34,072 nucleotides of DNA from Anaerolineales bacterium (GTDB taxonomy: Bacteria > Chloroflexota > Anaerolineae > 4572-78 > NAK82): positions 1-34,072 of the forward strand of contig JAHELX010000008.1 of assembly GCA_024643945.1 (NCBI GenBank), in the 5' to 3' direction. The translations under genes and the position numbers were made by a program. Shown here piece after piece: positions 7,448 to 16,558 of this stretch. Numbering within the stretch: position 1 is the first letter of the stretch; every line of letters starts with the position of its first letter. The notes under the pieces were generated by a model that was not told where the DNA came from, did no database searches, and saw only the letters and a program-made list of their open reading frames with translations.

Positions 7448-10400
7448 CCTCATGGCGCCAGCTGAGCACCCGCGCAGCGGTCATAGCGAAGCCAGCGGGC
7501 AATCCCTTAACGTGCAGCCCCCCAAGGAGAAAAAGCAGCGGAAGGTAGAGGCCCCACGTTTCGCCCCGCTGGATTTACTCGACCTCACCGATTGGGCCTA
7601 TTTTAGCCTCGACTCATCGGGTCACTTGATCGAGGTCAGCAATCGTCTGGCGCAATTGCTTTCTACCACCCCCGAGACCCTCGTCGGCGTGCCCTTGGTT
7701 TCGCTCTGTACCCCCCCATATGACACTTTGCTGTCCGAGCATTTCCTCCGGATCGCCACGCCTCGCGCCGGGCGGGTCAGGGCAGACAGGCTACGCCTCT
7801 TATTGTCACTACGATTCCCTTTCTCTTCCGAGGCCATGGACGATGCCACCCAGCCTATTCCGACTGAAGGGCCAGCAGACTCTACGCATTGTGCGGATAC
7901 AACACAGTCAGAGTCTGCTTCTTTCCGCAAGCATTCCACGCTGCCTGTCGAATTGGTGATGATCTTCTCTAACGGGGACGCAGACCCCAACAAGCCAGCC
8001 ACAGAGGTAGCTGTTGCGGGTCTACTCCGTCCGGTCCCGCCTGACTTACCTGAGGCTGACACATTAGACGACGAGCAAAAGACGCACTTCACGCAAGCCG
8101 CGCAACGACGTGCCCAACAATTGTATACCATCATGGAGATCGGGCAACGCGTAGCGACTTCTGAAGACCTGGATACGCTGCTGAATTACCTAGCGAACTT
8201 ACTTCACCTAGATTTGCACTATCGCTACGCTGACGTATTCATGCTAGACGACGACAAAAAACAAGCCATTTGGCGTGCAAGTTCCACCTTGGCACAGGGC
8301 AGTGATGCCAGCACTTCTCCTGTACCAAGCAACCTGAGGTTTCACATCGATGAACACGGGATCCTAGGGTCGGTCGCGAGCAGCGGTGAAACATTACTAC
8401 TCAATGACTTAACTGGCCATCCATATGACGAGCTGTCATCTCACCGACCTGATGTAAAGTCTGCCTTAGCAATCCCTGTGATAATCAGCGAAGGGGTTGT
8501 AGGTGTCTTGGTTGTGCAAAGCGACACCCCAGACGCTTTCACCCTGGACGATGTCGCTCTGTTGCAGATTCTGGCTGATCACATCGCCGTAGCGATAGAA
8601 AACGCCTCTCTCCTTGGTGAGCGAGATCAACGATTGGCCGAACTGGCTGCATTAAATCAAATTGGTCTGCTTCTTGCCTCACCCGGCAAACTAATTGATA
8701 CGCTGGACGCCATCATTCGACGTGTAGGAGCCCTCTTTCAGGTTGAAGCCGCCTCGTTGATGTTGGTTGAAGATGGTCGACTGCACTTTAAGGTTGCTGC
8801 TGGCACTCACATTGACCAAATCAAGCCCTACACCTTAGAAATCGGCCAGGGTATAGCAGGCTGGGCCGTGCAGTATAACCAGATAGCGCGTGTGAACGAT
8901 GTAGATGCAGATCCGCGGCACTACCCCGGTATTGACCGGGCAATTAGTTTCGATACGCGCTCGCTCATCGCCGTTCCTCTTAGAATCGCAAAGCATCCAG
9001 GCGGTAGCCACGAAGCAGAGCAAGAGGATCAAGTCTTGGGCGTAATCGAAATCATCAATCGCCTCGATGGCCGCCCATTTACCCGCCACGATGAAGTTTT
9101 GATCGAATTCATCGCTTCTTCAGCAGCCGTAATCATTGAAAATGTACGTCTTTTCAACGAACTGCAACGCCGGCTCTCCGAAATGTCGGCCCTTCTGGAT
9201 GCCAGTCGCGCTGTCACTACCCTGGAGCTTCAGGCCGTGCTTGACACGATCGTGGAAAGAGTCAGTACCACTTTGAATGCCGAACAGGCAGTTGTCTATC
9301 TGCTCGATGCTAGGGGGCAGCGATTGGTGCCTCATGCCACAAATGCCAGCCTTCAGGGGGAAAACCTGGATAAACTGATCTTTACATTAGGCCAAGGCAC
9401 TGTGGGCTGGATCGCGGAAACACGCCACCCATTGCGCGTTGACGACACTCAAAATGATCCCCGATTCTTGGCACTCGGGCCCTCATCCGGCCAAGTGCAT
9501 TGCACGCTTGGTGTGCCGCTGATGGTACAAAGCGAACTCATCGGCGTGCTGGAAGTCACCAATAAACAGAGCCAGGAATGCTTCACTCTGGCCGACGAAG
9601 CACTGCTATCGGCCTTTGCTGGACAGGTGGCCCTTGCCATCCACAATGCTCGTTTGTTTGACCTGGAGCAACGCCGCCGGCAATTGGCTTCAACCCTTCA
9701 AGAAGTGGCAGCAATTCTCAGCACCACTCTGGACATGGACCGGGTACTAAATCTCATTCTCGAGCAGTTGCACAAAGTCATCTCATGCGTCAGTACTTCC
9801 ATTGCCCTCACTAACGATGGCCGGCACTTCCAAATGCTCGCCGCCCGAGGCTTTGATGATACAACACAGATTTTGCGTTCAACTCTCGTAACCGACCAAA
9901 ACCTCATCCTGCGCCAGATAGCGGAGACTTTGGAACCAGTCATCATTCCTGACGTGAGCCTCGATCCACGCTGGCAATGGATCAAAGGGGCACACCATGT
10001 GCGCGCCTGGATCGGCGCCCCACTAGTGGCGGGCGACAGATTGGTGGGAGCGCTGATGATCGCCAGCCTGGAAGCAGGGACTTATTCGGACGAAGACGCC
10101 AAAGTATTACAATCTTTTGCTCATCAGGCGGCGTTGGCAGTGGAGAATGCGCGCCTCTACCGTGAGGCTCAGCAGCGCGTTGATGCTTTGGCTGCTCTGG
10201 GTCGAGCTAGTGAGGCCATCAATCGAGCACTGAAGCTAGATGAAGTTCTTAAGGCAGCGATCGAAGCAGCAGCAGCGGTGATGCCTTCCAATCGAGGTGT
10301 GGCTTTGATGCTCAGGGGGGCACAAACTCGTCATCTATATGTGGCTACTTACCAGGGGTTTGATAGAGCCACCCTCGATACTTTCGACGCGCTGAAGCTC

Positions 10401-11942
10401 AAGGGATCAGACAGTCAAGGAATCAGACTGATCTCCGATTCCCTGGCTCCTGATTTCCAGATGCCTGATATCCAGGATACTGTGCCCCTCATCGGCGTGC
10501 CACTACGAGGCAGGGAGGAAGTCATTGGCTTAATCATGATTGGGGCGGCCTTGCCATCTTATGAAACTCGTCGGCTTTTGCAGACCCTGGGTGACATGGT
10601 GGCTATCGCTATCGAAAAGGCCCGCTTGCACGAAGAGACCAGCCGGCGATTGGCCGAAGTCTCAACCCTCTACACTCTGGCCAACCAGATAACGACAGTC
10701 CTGGATCTCGACCGCATTCTGGAAACAACTGTCACCATTATCAATCACGCCTTGGATTGCCAGGGGTGTTGCCTCTACTTGTACGATTCGCAAACTGGCG
10801 AACTGGCACTGAAAGCATCCAGCGGCTGGCGACGTCGCGAGCAAGAAGCTGTCGACCTGGAACTCATTGGCCAGGTTTCGCGCCAGGTGTTACGCGAACG
10901 CCGACCAGTAAATCTTAGAGACATCAACCCGCCCAAGAGTACGGGCAAAATGTCGGCATCAGACCCACAGCGAAGCAGTCCCATTTCTTCTAAGGGAGAA
11001 GAGGTAGACAAAGAGTGGGACACCTCAATCCGATCGCTGCTCGTCGTCCCGCTGATTACCAAAAATGCCCCCATCGGCACCCTGAGCATAGATGATCGGG
11101 CCCCCAATGCTTTCGGACCTGGCGAAGGCCGTTTGTTAACCATCGCCGCCGCCCAAGTCTCGGTCGCTATCGAAAATGCCCGCCTGTTACGCAGTCTCCG
11201 CGACCGGGCGATGCAATTAGAACGGGCGCTAGAAGAGCTACGCGAACTCCACCGGCTCAAAACCGAGTTCGTACAAAACGTTTCCCATGAGTTGCGTACC
11301 CCACTGACCTTCATCAAGGGCTACGTCCAGCTCATTCTTGAAGAGGCCATGGGTGAGATTACGCCAGATTTGCGGAGAGCACTCAGCATTGTGGATCAGC
11401 GTACCGATGCAGTAATCCGCCTGGTGAATGATGTGATTTCCCTGGAACAAGTCGAGATGGGAAAGTTTGAATTTCAGCCCATCTCGTTAGCTGAGATGGC
11501 GGCCCATTCCGTGGAGGGGGCCACTATGACGGCCAGAAAGTCCGGCGTTCAAATAGAATTGGAGGTAGTCGACGATCTGCCCTTAGTACACGCCGATCCG
11601 GGACGGTTGGGCCAGGTGTTTGACAATCTTCTTGGGAATGCCATCAAATTCAGCCCTGCCGGCAGCTCCATTACCGTGCGGGTATGGCGTGACGGCGCCT
11701 TTGCACGCGCCGACGTGAAAGACCAAGGCATTGGCATCCCAGCCGACAAGCTGGGGCGAATTTTTGACCGCTTTTACCAAGTAGACGGGTCAACCACACG
11801 CCGCTATGCTGGCACCGGTCTGGGGTTGGCCATTGTCAAAACCATCGTAGAATCTCACGGTGGACAGGTCACGGCCGAGAGTGAAGTAGGAGTCGGCAGC
11901 ACTTTCTCTTTCATCCTCCCTATCCCGACCGATAGCCGATAG
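7440..11942 (+). CDS. Giant soluble PAS-(GAF)6 histidine kinase
   Basis: A 1500-residue sensor kinase. A PAS-like domain (about 45-200, with a low-complexity insert) is followed by six GAF domains at roughly 225-395, 400-575, 580-740, 750-905, 910-1070 and 1070-1260. Each repeat ends with a signature of the type VAIENARL. Then come HisKA with NVSHELRTPLTFIKGYV (phosphoacceptor His near 1282), and a HATPase_c domain with DNLLGNAIKF (N box near 1393), DQGIGIP (G1 near 1427) and YAGTGLGLAIVK (G2). No transmembrane segment and no receiver domain is present, so it should phosphorylate a separate regulator. The start overlaps the upstream membrane-protein gene. Six tandem GAFs is an unusually long array. 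Ligands cannot be read from the sequence; phytochrome-type bilin cysteines are not evident. Confidence 0.93.
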   Translation: MDDLMAPAEHPRSGHSEASGQSLNVQPPKEKKQRKVEAPRFAPLDLLDLTDWAYFSLDSSGHLIEVSNRLAQLLSTTPETLVGVPLVSLCTPPYDTLLSEHFLRIATPRAGRVRADRLRLLLSLRFPFSSEAMDDATQPIPTEGPADSTHCADTTQSESASFRKHSTLPVELVMIFSNGDADPNKPATEVAVAGLLRPVPPDLPEADTLDDEQKTHFTQAAQRRAQQLYTIMEIGQRVATSEDLDTLLNYLANLLHLDLHYRYADVFMLDDDKKQAIWRASSTLAQGSDASTSPVPSNLRFHIDEHGILGSVASSGETLLLNDLTGHPYDELSSHRPDVKSALAIPVIISEGVVGVLVVQSDTPDAFTLDDVALLQILADHIAVAIENASLLGERDQRLAELAALNQIGLLLASPGKLIDTLDAIIRRVGALFQVEAASLMLVEDGRLHFKVAAGTHIDQIKPYTLEIGQGIAGWAVQYNQIARVNDVDADPRHYPGIDRAISFDTRSLIAVPLRIAKHPGGSHEAEQEDQVLGVIEIINRLDGRPFTRHDEVLIEFIASSAAVIIENVRLFNELQRRLSEMSALLDASRAVTTLELQAVLDTIVERVSTTLNAEQAVVYLLDARGQRLVPHATNASLQGENLDKLIFTLGQGTVGWIAETRHPLRVDDTQNDPRFLALGPSSGQVHCTLGVPLMVQSELIGVLEVTNKQSQECFTLADEALLSAFAGQVALAIHNARLFDLEQRRRQLASTLQEVAAILSTTLDMDRVLNLILEQLHKVISCVSTSIALTNDGRHFQMLAARGFDDTTQILRSTLVTDQNLILRQIAETLEPVIIPDVSLDPRWQWIKGAHHVRAWIGAPLVAGDRLVGALMIASLEAGTYSDEDAKVLQSFAHQAALAVENARLYREAQQRVDALAALGRASEAINRALKLDEVLKAAIEAAAAVMPSNRGVALMLRGAQTRHLYVATYQGFDRATLDTFDALKLKGSDSQGIRLISDSLAPDFQMPDIQDTVPLIGVPLRGREEVIGLIMIGAALPSYETRRLLQTLGDMVAIAIEKARLHEETSRRLAEVSTLYTLANQITTVLDLDRILETTVTIINHALDCQGCCLYLYDSQTGELALKASSGWRRREQEAVDLELIGQVSRQVLRERRPVNLRDINPPKSTGKMSASDPQRSSPISSKGEEVDKEWDTSIRSLLVVPLITKNAPIGTLSIDDRAPNAFGPGEGRLLTIAAAQVSVAIENARLLRSLRDRAMQLERALEELRELHRLKTEFVQNVSHELRTPLTFIKGYVQLILEEAMGEITPDLRRALSIVDQRTDAVIRLVNDVISLEQVEMGKFEFQPISLAEMAAHSVEGATMTARKSGVQIELEVVDDLPLVHADPGRLGQVFDNLLGNAIKFSPAGSSITVRVWRDGAFARADVKDQGIGIPADKLGRIFDRFYQVDGSTTRRYAGTGLGLAIVKTIVESHGGQVTAESEVGVGSTFSFILPIPTDSR

Positions 11943-12014
11943 CCGATCACAGATAGTTGGACCATCACCAGCTACTTGCTACTACAACATTGGGGATTTG
12001 AGATCTAGAGTTTG

Positions 12015-13115
12015 ATGAACACACCTACCAGTCAAAGTCCAACAGCTGCCTCCGAAAATCGGCCTAGTATGCGGGCTGTGTTGGCAGCCTGGCCCAAAAT
12101 TGACCTGCACCGACACCTGGAAGGAAGCCTGCGTCTTTCGACGCTCGCCGAAATCGCACGGGAACACGGGGTGGATCTGCCCAGATGGGATCTGGAACAA
12201 TTGCGGCCCTATGTGCAGGTCGTCGATGATTCTCCCGACTTTCAAAGCTTCCTATCCAAGTTTAGATTACTGCGCCGCTTCTACTCTACACGCGAGGCAG
12301 TGATGCGCATAGCCTATGAAGCTGTGGTCGACGCTGCTGCCGACAACGTCAAATATTTGGAACTTCGCTTCAACCCAGTGGCCTTAGCCAAGGTACAGGG
12401 ATTCAGCTATGAAGAAGTGGCCGAGTGGGTCATTTCAGCGGCGAACAGCGCTCAGCACGACCACGACATTCAAGTACGCCTTATCGCCCAAATTGGGCGA
12501 GACGAGAGTATTGCTATAGCCCGGCAAGTAGCGGAAGTGGCAGCAGCCTTTCAGGACCAAGGTTTTGTTGGGATCGATCTGGCAGGTGATGAGGTAAATT
12601 ACCCGGCGAGACGCTTTGCCGAGGTCTTTCAGCAGATCAAAGCCCAGGGACTGCACGTCACCATTCATGCCGCCGAAGCAGGGCCCGCAAGCAACATCCG
12701 TGACGCCATCGAGGTGTTAGGCGCCGAGCGCATCGGGCATGGCGTGCGGGCCATGGAAGACCTGTCGGTAATGGACATGTTGATCAAGCACAACGTCACT
12801 CTGGAAATGTGCCCTACCAGTAATCTGCAAACCGGGGTCATTTCCAGATTAGGCCAACACCCATTGTGGGCCTATCAGCAAGTCGGTATCCGCGTTACAA
12901 TTAACACCGATGACCCAAGCATCTCGAACACCACCCTCACCGACGAATACCTGGTCGCCTTGCGCGGCATAGGCATCCCGCTACGGGCCATCCGGCAAAT
13001 GATCTTGACAGCCGCCGAGGCCGCCTTTTTGCCAGAATCCGAGCGGCAACGGTTGGTCGAGTGGTTCCATCAGGCCATCCCCCCGCTGGGTACTGGTATG
13101 TTTTTAGTGCAGTAG
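12015..13115 (+). CDS. add: Adenosine deaminase family hydrolase
   Basis: A 366-residue zinc amidohydrolase that deaminates adenosine or deoxyadenosine to inosine or deoxyinosine; related aminodeoxyfutalosine or adenine deaminases are possible. Key motifs are KIDLHRHLEGSLR (zinc ligands His32, His34), HAAEAG (His218, catalytic Glu221), GHGVRA, and NTDDPSI (Asp299, Asp300). TSNLQTG is also typical. Length fits the family. A TTG lies directly before the ATG, but I use the ATG. The ribosome binding site is weak. It follows the kinase by about 70 bases and precedes an MBL-fold gene. It could feed nucleosides toward the deoxyribose-phosphate pathway 15 kb downstream, but this is not shown. Confidence 0.93.
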   Translation: MNTPTSQSPTAASENRPSMRAVLAAWPKIDLHRHLEGSLRLSTLAEIAREHGVDLPRWDLEQLRPYVQVVDDSPDFQSFLSKFRLLRRFYSTREAVMRIAYEAVVDAAADNVKYLELRFNPVALAKVQGFSYEEVAEWVISAANSAQHDHDIQVRLIAQIGRDESIAIARQVAEVAAAFQDQGFVGIDLAGDEVNYPARRFAEVFQQIKAQGLHVTIHAAEAGPASNIRDAIEVLGAERIGHGVRAMEDLSVMDMLIKHNVTLEMCPTSNLQTGVISRLGQHPLWAYQQVGIRVTINTDDPSISNTTLTDEYLVALRGIGIPLRAIRQMILTAAEAAFLPESERQRLVEWFHQAIPPLGTGMFLVQ

Positions 13116-13116
13116 C

Positions 13117-13170
13117 CCTCATCTTGCGCAGCCTCCCAGCAACCGCCAAACGGCGGAAAGAAGGATGAGG
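13117..13170 (+). promoter_or_regulatory. Structured leader of the MBL gene
   Basis: CCTCATC (13117-13123) is complementary to GATGAGG (13164-13170), and inside it CCGCC (13143-13147) pairs with GGCGG (13152-13156) around an AAAC loop. The outer right arm abuts the AGGAGGAG ribosome binding site of the next gene. No T-run follows, so an RNA structure affecting translation or intercistronic processing is likelier than a terminator. Confidence 0.4.
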
Positions 13171-13182
13171 AGGAGTACCCAT

Positions 13183-14040
13183 ATGCAAATCGGTCGTGTT
13201 GAGGTTCATTTAGTAAGTGATGGGCTGGCCTGGCTCGATGGGGGCGGGGCCTTCGGTTTGGTGCCTCGCGTGATGTGGGAAAAGCTCTTGCCTCCCGATG
13301 AACTCAATCGGGTGCCTCTCAGCCTCAACTGCCTCCTCGTCCGCTCCGAAGGCAAAACCATTCTGGTAGACACTGGCCTAGGCGAGCACCTGACCGACAA
13401 TCAGCGCCAGTTCTTCGGCCTCACGCGAACTAAAGGCGGGCTGATCCAGGCACTAGCACGACTGGGCGTGACACCAGAGGCAGTCGATATCGTCATCAAT
13501 ACTCATCTGCACGCCGACCACTGCAGCGGCAACATTACACTCCAGGACGAAGAGATGATGCCCACATTCCCCAACGCCGAATACTGGATACAGCGACTGG
13601 AGTGGGCTGATGCCGCTTTCCCCAACGAACGCACCCACGCCACTTACCTGCCACAGAATTTCCTGCCACTGCAAGCCACAGGGCAGCTCCGCCTGTTGAA
13701 TGGAGATACGCGCGTCACAACCGAGGTATGGACAGCCGTAACTCGGGGTCATACACGTGCCCATCAAAGCGTTATAATCGAATCAGAAAAGGAAGCGGCT
13801 TTCTACACAGGAGACCTGGCTACCCTGGCAGTCCACTTTGAACGGCTGGCATGGGTGACTGCCTACGACGTGGAGCCACTGGAGACTATCGAATCCAAAC
13901 GCCGCTGGCAGCGGTGGGTGCTGGATCGAGACGCTTTGGTTATCTTCCCGCACGACACACAGACACCGACAGCCCACCTGGAAGATCTGGGGGACAAAAC
14001 CCGGCTAAAACCAATCACATCTGTTCCCATTCAGCGATAG
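13183..14040 (+). CDS. MBL-fold metallohydrolase
   Basis: A 285-residue metallo-beta-lactamase-fold hydrolase. The metal motif THLHADHCSGN gives His108, His110, Asp112 and His113. FYTGDLA and a late FPHDTQTP supply the further ligands. The overall layout resembles the AiiA/lactonase-like branch, which hydrolyses lactones or esters, but substrate is unknown. I start at the ATG at 13183, seven bases after GGAG; an upstream in-frame ATG at 13165 would place the ribosome binding site inside the gene. Its 3' end overlaps the convergent gene by 26 bases. Confidence 0.88.
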   Translation: MQIGRVEVHLVSDGLAWLDGGGAFGLVPRVMWEKLLPPDELNRVPLSLNCLLVRSEGKTILVDTGLGEHLTDNQRQFFGLTRTKGGLIQALARLGVTPEAVDIVINTHLHADHCSGNITLQDEEMMPTFPNAEYWIQRLEWADAAFPNERTHATYLPQNFLPLQATGQLRLLNGDTRVTTEVWTAVTRGHTRAHQSVIIESEKEAAFYTGDLATLAVHFERLAWVTAYDVEPLETIESKRRWQRWVLDRDALVIFPHDTQTPTAHLEDLGDKTRLKPITSVPIQR

Positions 14041-15349
14041 AAAGCTTTAGTATATCGCGCAGATATAGATCCGGCACATCGTCGGGCGAATCGTAGTAAG
14101 CCGTCCCAACTCTGATGCGGACACCGCCATCGGGGTGCGATTCTACTTTGGCGTCCGTCGCAGCCAGCGTAGAAGCAGCCAGCTTGCTTTGAAAGATGCG
14201 GTCAATCTCGTCCACCAAGTCCAAGGAGGGCAAAGGTTCGACCGATGGCTTGTTCCGCACCCGACGCAGGCTGCTTCGCAGACTAGGAGGTTCAATAGGC
14301 TTCTGGGGCTGTTGCGGTACCTGATTAATCAGTTGGCGTAGAAAACGCTCTTCTTCACTGAGCAACTCATCAGGAGAAGTGGGAGAAACAGGAGCAGACG
14401 GGTGATGACCCCAATTCGACTCAAGCAGCGAAGGGGAAGAGAGAGCCGATTGTGAAGAGCGAGAATCTGGTGTGGGAGGCACCGGCAGCGGGGTATTGAC
14501 AGCAACGCTCAGGGAGGGAACTGGCACCACGCCAATACCATTGTTCGTAGCCAGCATACCATTGCTGAATTGCAGCAGACGAGTGATTCCCTCGAGTACA
14601 CATTGGCCGACTGTCCGATCGCTCACGTCAACTAAGCGCCGGTAACAGTGATCAAGCAAATGGACACAGAAATCATCCTGATCCGGGCCGCTCATCAAGC
14701 GCATTATCTCGTCCGGCGCGCGTTCCCCCGACAACGCTCCAAACGCAGCCGGAACCTTTACGGCATCGCACGCCGGGAGTTCGAGCCTCGCCACACCCTG
14801 GTCAGTGGCAATCATGCCGTTGCTGAAACGTAACAGGTGTGTGATAGCCACCATTACTCGTTGGCCCACCGCCCTATCTCGGATATCATTCAGGTTTCGA
14901 TAGCGTACACCCGCCATCTGAATCCAAGCCTGTCCAGTCGATGAATCACGCCCCAACCGTAAAACCTCTTGTGCATGACAAGGAGCAGGCTCTCCAGCCA
15001 ACGGAATATCCGACGCGCGTGGCGACGGCTCTTCTAGCCAGGCCTCCCGGCCAGTCCCTGCCAGGCGAGCGCTCACGTCAATTGCTGACTTCTCATTGAC
15101 CATCGCGGCTGACAGTGACCCCGATGTGGTCGAAATTGGTGGAGACGATCTTTGCAGGTGATCTCTGGAGGACAGCATACCTTGGTCAAGGCCTCCCAGG
15201 TCCCCACCTATTCGCTCCTTACTTTTGCTGCTTCGGCGAGCCATCACAACGTAGATAATGATAAACAGTAAGATGACGAAGGCACAAACAAGGGACCCAA
15301 TGAATAATTGGAGCATTCGGTTTGGATCCAGCGAGCCCAAGTTTTCCAT
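14015..15349 (-). CDS. Membrane-anchored repeat protein of unknown function
   Basis: A 444-residue protein I do not recognise. It has one N-terminal membrane segment (residues 13-36), then a basic stop-transfer (ARRSSKSKER), placing the rest probably in the cytoplasm. The body holds a duplicated motif of about 36 residues: 149-184 (with DRAVGQRV and FSNGMIAT) and 236-271 (with DRTVGQCV and FSNGMLAT), sharing about twenty identical positions. A weaker third copy at the C-terminus (409-444) begins VRIRVGTAYYDSPDDV. Low-complexity Pro/Ser linkers separate them. GGGGAGG lies six bases before the ATG. mutM is upstream on the same strand (36-base gap), so the two may be cotranscribed. The gene converges on and overlaps the MBL gene. 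Confidence 0.8.
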   Translation of the reverse strand: MENLGSLDPNRMLQLFIGSLVCAFVILLFIIIYVVMARRSSKSKERIGGDLGGLDQGMLSSRDHLQRSSPPISTTSGSLSAAMVNEKSAIDVSARLAGTGREAWLEEPSPRASDIPLAGEPAPCHAQEVLRLGRDSSTGQAWIQMAGVRYRNLNDIRDRAVGQRVMVAITHLLRFSNGMIATDQGVARLELPACDAVKVPAAFGALSGERAPDEIMRLMSGPDQDDFCVHLLDHCYRRLVDVSDRTVGQCVLEGITRLLQFSNGMLATNNGIGVVPVPSLSVAVNTPLPVPPTPDSRSSQSALSSPSLLESNWGHHPSAPVSPTSPDELLSEEERFLRQLINQVPQQPQKPIEPPSLRSSLRRVRNKPSVEPLPSLDLVDEIDRIFQSKLAASTLAATDAKVESHPDGGVRIRVGTAYYDSPDDVPDLYLRDILKLSIAEWEQM

Positions 15350-15385
15350 AAGCAGCCTCCCCGTAATTGCTTTCGCAGCCCATCT

Positions 15386-16186
15386 CTACCGCTGGCACTC
15401 GGGGCAGAAATGGGCCGACCGCTGCCCCATCCGGATGCGCTGAATTGGGCTGCCGCACCTGGGACAGGGCTGATCACCCCGGCCATAGACCAAAAACCGC
15501 TGTTGATACTCTCCACCCCGATAGGCTTCGTCGGCCAAGCTTGCCCCTTTCAGTTCGATGGCCATGCTAAGCACTTGCCGGATGGCTCGATACAAGCGAC
15601 GCTTATCTTCTTCTAATAATGTGTCGGTCTGGCGTTGTGGTTGGATACCCGCCAAGAAGAGCGCCTCATCAGCATAGATATTGCCCAGCCCGGCAATAAA
15701 TTCCTGATTAAGCAACAAAGGCTTAATCCGCGCCGAACGATGGTCAAACAGAGCCAGGAAATCGTCCTCGGTAAACAGGCCATCCAACGGTTCAGGACCC
15801 AACCGGCCTAATACCTTGGCCGGGTCGGCAGTCAGATATATGCGACCAAATTTGCGAGGGTCTCGGAAGCGAAGCTGATACCCATTGTCCAGACCAAATA
15901 CGATGCGATCGTGTTGACGAAGTGGATCGCTGGCCAACAATATTCCTAGGTCTCCCGTCATCTTGAGATGAACGATAAGGCTGTCGCCTCCTGAAAGCCG
16001 AAAGACGAGATACTTGCCGCGCCGATGGATGTCCTCAATGCACTGGCCCGGCAGCCGCGCCTCCAATTCTGCGACCGGCACCTGCACCATCCGTTCCCAG
16101 CCCACCTGGACATCAGTAAACGTGCGCCCAACCAAAGGGCCGCGTAATCGGCGCACAATCGTTTCGACTTCGGGCAGTTCTGGCAT
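15386..16186 (-). CDS. mutM: Formamidopyrimidine-DNA glycosylase MutM (Fpg)
   Basis: A 266-residue base-excision repair enzyme that removes 8-oxoguanine and formamidopyrimidines and nicks the abasic site. The N-terminus MPELPEVETIVRRL supplies the catalytic proline and glutamate right after Met. RRGKYLVFRL carries the conserved lysine (about 58), and NIYADEALF is the H2TH signature. The C-terminal zinc finger is complete: CPRC, sixteen residues, CPEC, with IQRIRMGQRSAHF between. Length is typical. GAGGAAG lies about seven bases before the ATG, and a good sigma70-type promoter lies just upstream. Confidence 0.97.
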   Translation of the reverse strand: MPELPEVETIVRRLRGPLVGRTFTDVQVGWERMVQVPVAELEARLPGQCIEDIHRRGKYLVFRLSGGDSLIVHLKMTGDLGILLASDPLRQHDRIVFGLDNGYQLRFRDPRKFGRIYLTADPAKVLGRLGPEPLDGLFTEDDFLALFDHRSARIKPLLLNQEFIAGLGNIYADEALFLAGIQPQRQTDTLLEEDKRRLYRAIRQVLSMAIELKGASLADEAYRGGEYQQRFLVYGRGDQPCPRCGSPIQRIRMGQRSAHFCPECQR

Positions 16187-16206
16187 TATACCTTCTTCCT
16201 CATAAC

Positions 16207-16235
16207 ATTTTATCCAGTGGTCGAGAGAAAGTCAA
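16207..16235 (-). promoter_or_regulatory. mutM promoter
   Basis: The minus strand reads TTGACT (16235-16230), a 17-base spacer and TAAAAT (16212-16207), close to consensus. Transcription would start near 16200, about 14 nt before the ATG, leaving just enough room for the GAGGAAG ribosome binding site. Confidence 0.55.
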
Positions 16236-16406
16236 CGGTACGGAAGTACGAGGGAACTATACCAAAGTTTATCAAGTCTTGCCAATTCGTACCATCCATC
16301 CGCCCTACACTCCCATCCGGAGCGAGTGACAATAGAACCTTACCTTAAAATTTTTTTCAATTGTCCCTTCAAACGCATCAAAGCATAGCCAATTTACTGC
16401 AAGCTG
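16236..16406. other. Divergent intergenic region without a gene
   Basis: This AT-rich stretch lies between mutM and the lipoprotein gene. The only structure I see is GACAAT (16328-16333) facing ATTGTC (16360-16365), a perfect 6-bp inverted repeat around an A/T-rich loop, which may be an operator. No open frame with a ribosome binding site is present. Confidence 0.35.
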
Positions 16407-16415
16407 TGGTATAAT
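16407..16415 (+). promoter_or_regulatory. Extended -10 promoter of the lipoprotein gene
   Basis: TGGTATAAT is a perfect extended -10, the same nine bases found upstream of secA and at 110-102 on the minus strand. No -35 is recognisable. The start near 16422 would give a leader of about 135 nt before the ATG at 16559. Confidence 0.5.
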
Positions 16416-16558
16416 GGATTGCGTCATACTTTAGCACGATTGTTCGGGTATGCAATATGTTGTGTCGTTTTGTGTCATTGGCCCTATATCTTGTAGTCGC
16501 CTCTCAAGGAACCACAGCCGTCATTGTCCGTCCTATCCCTGAAAGGAGTATCACTGAA

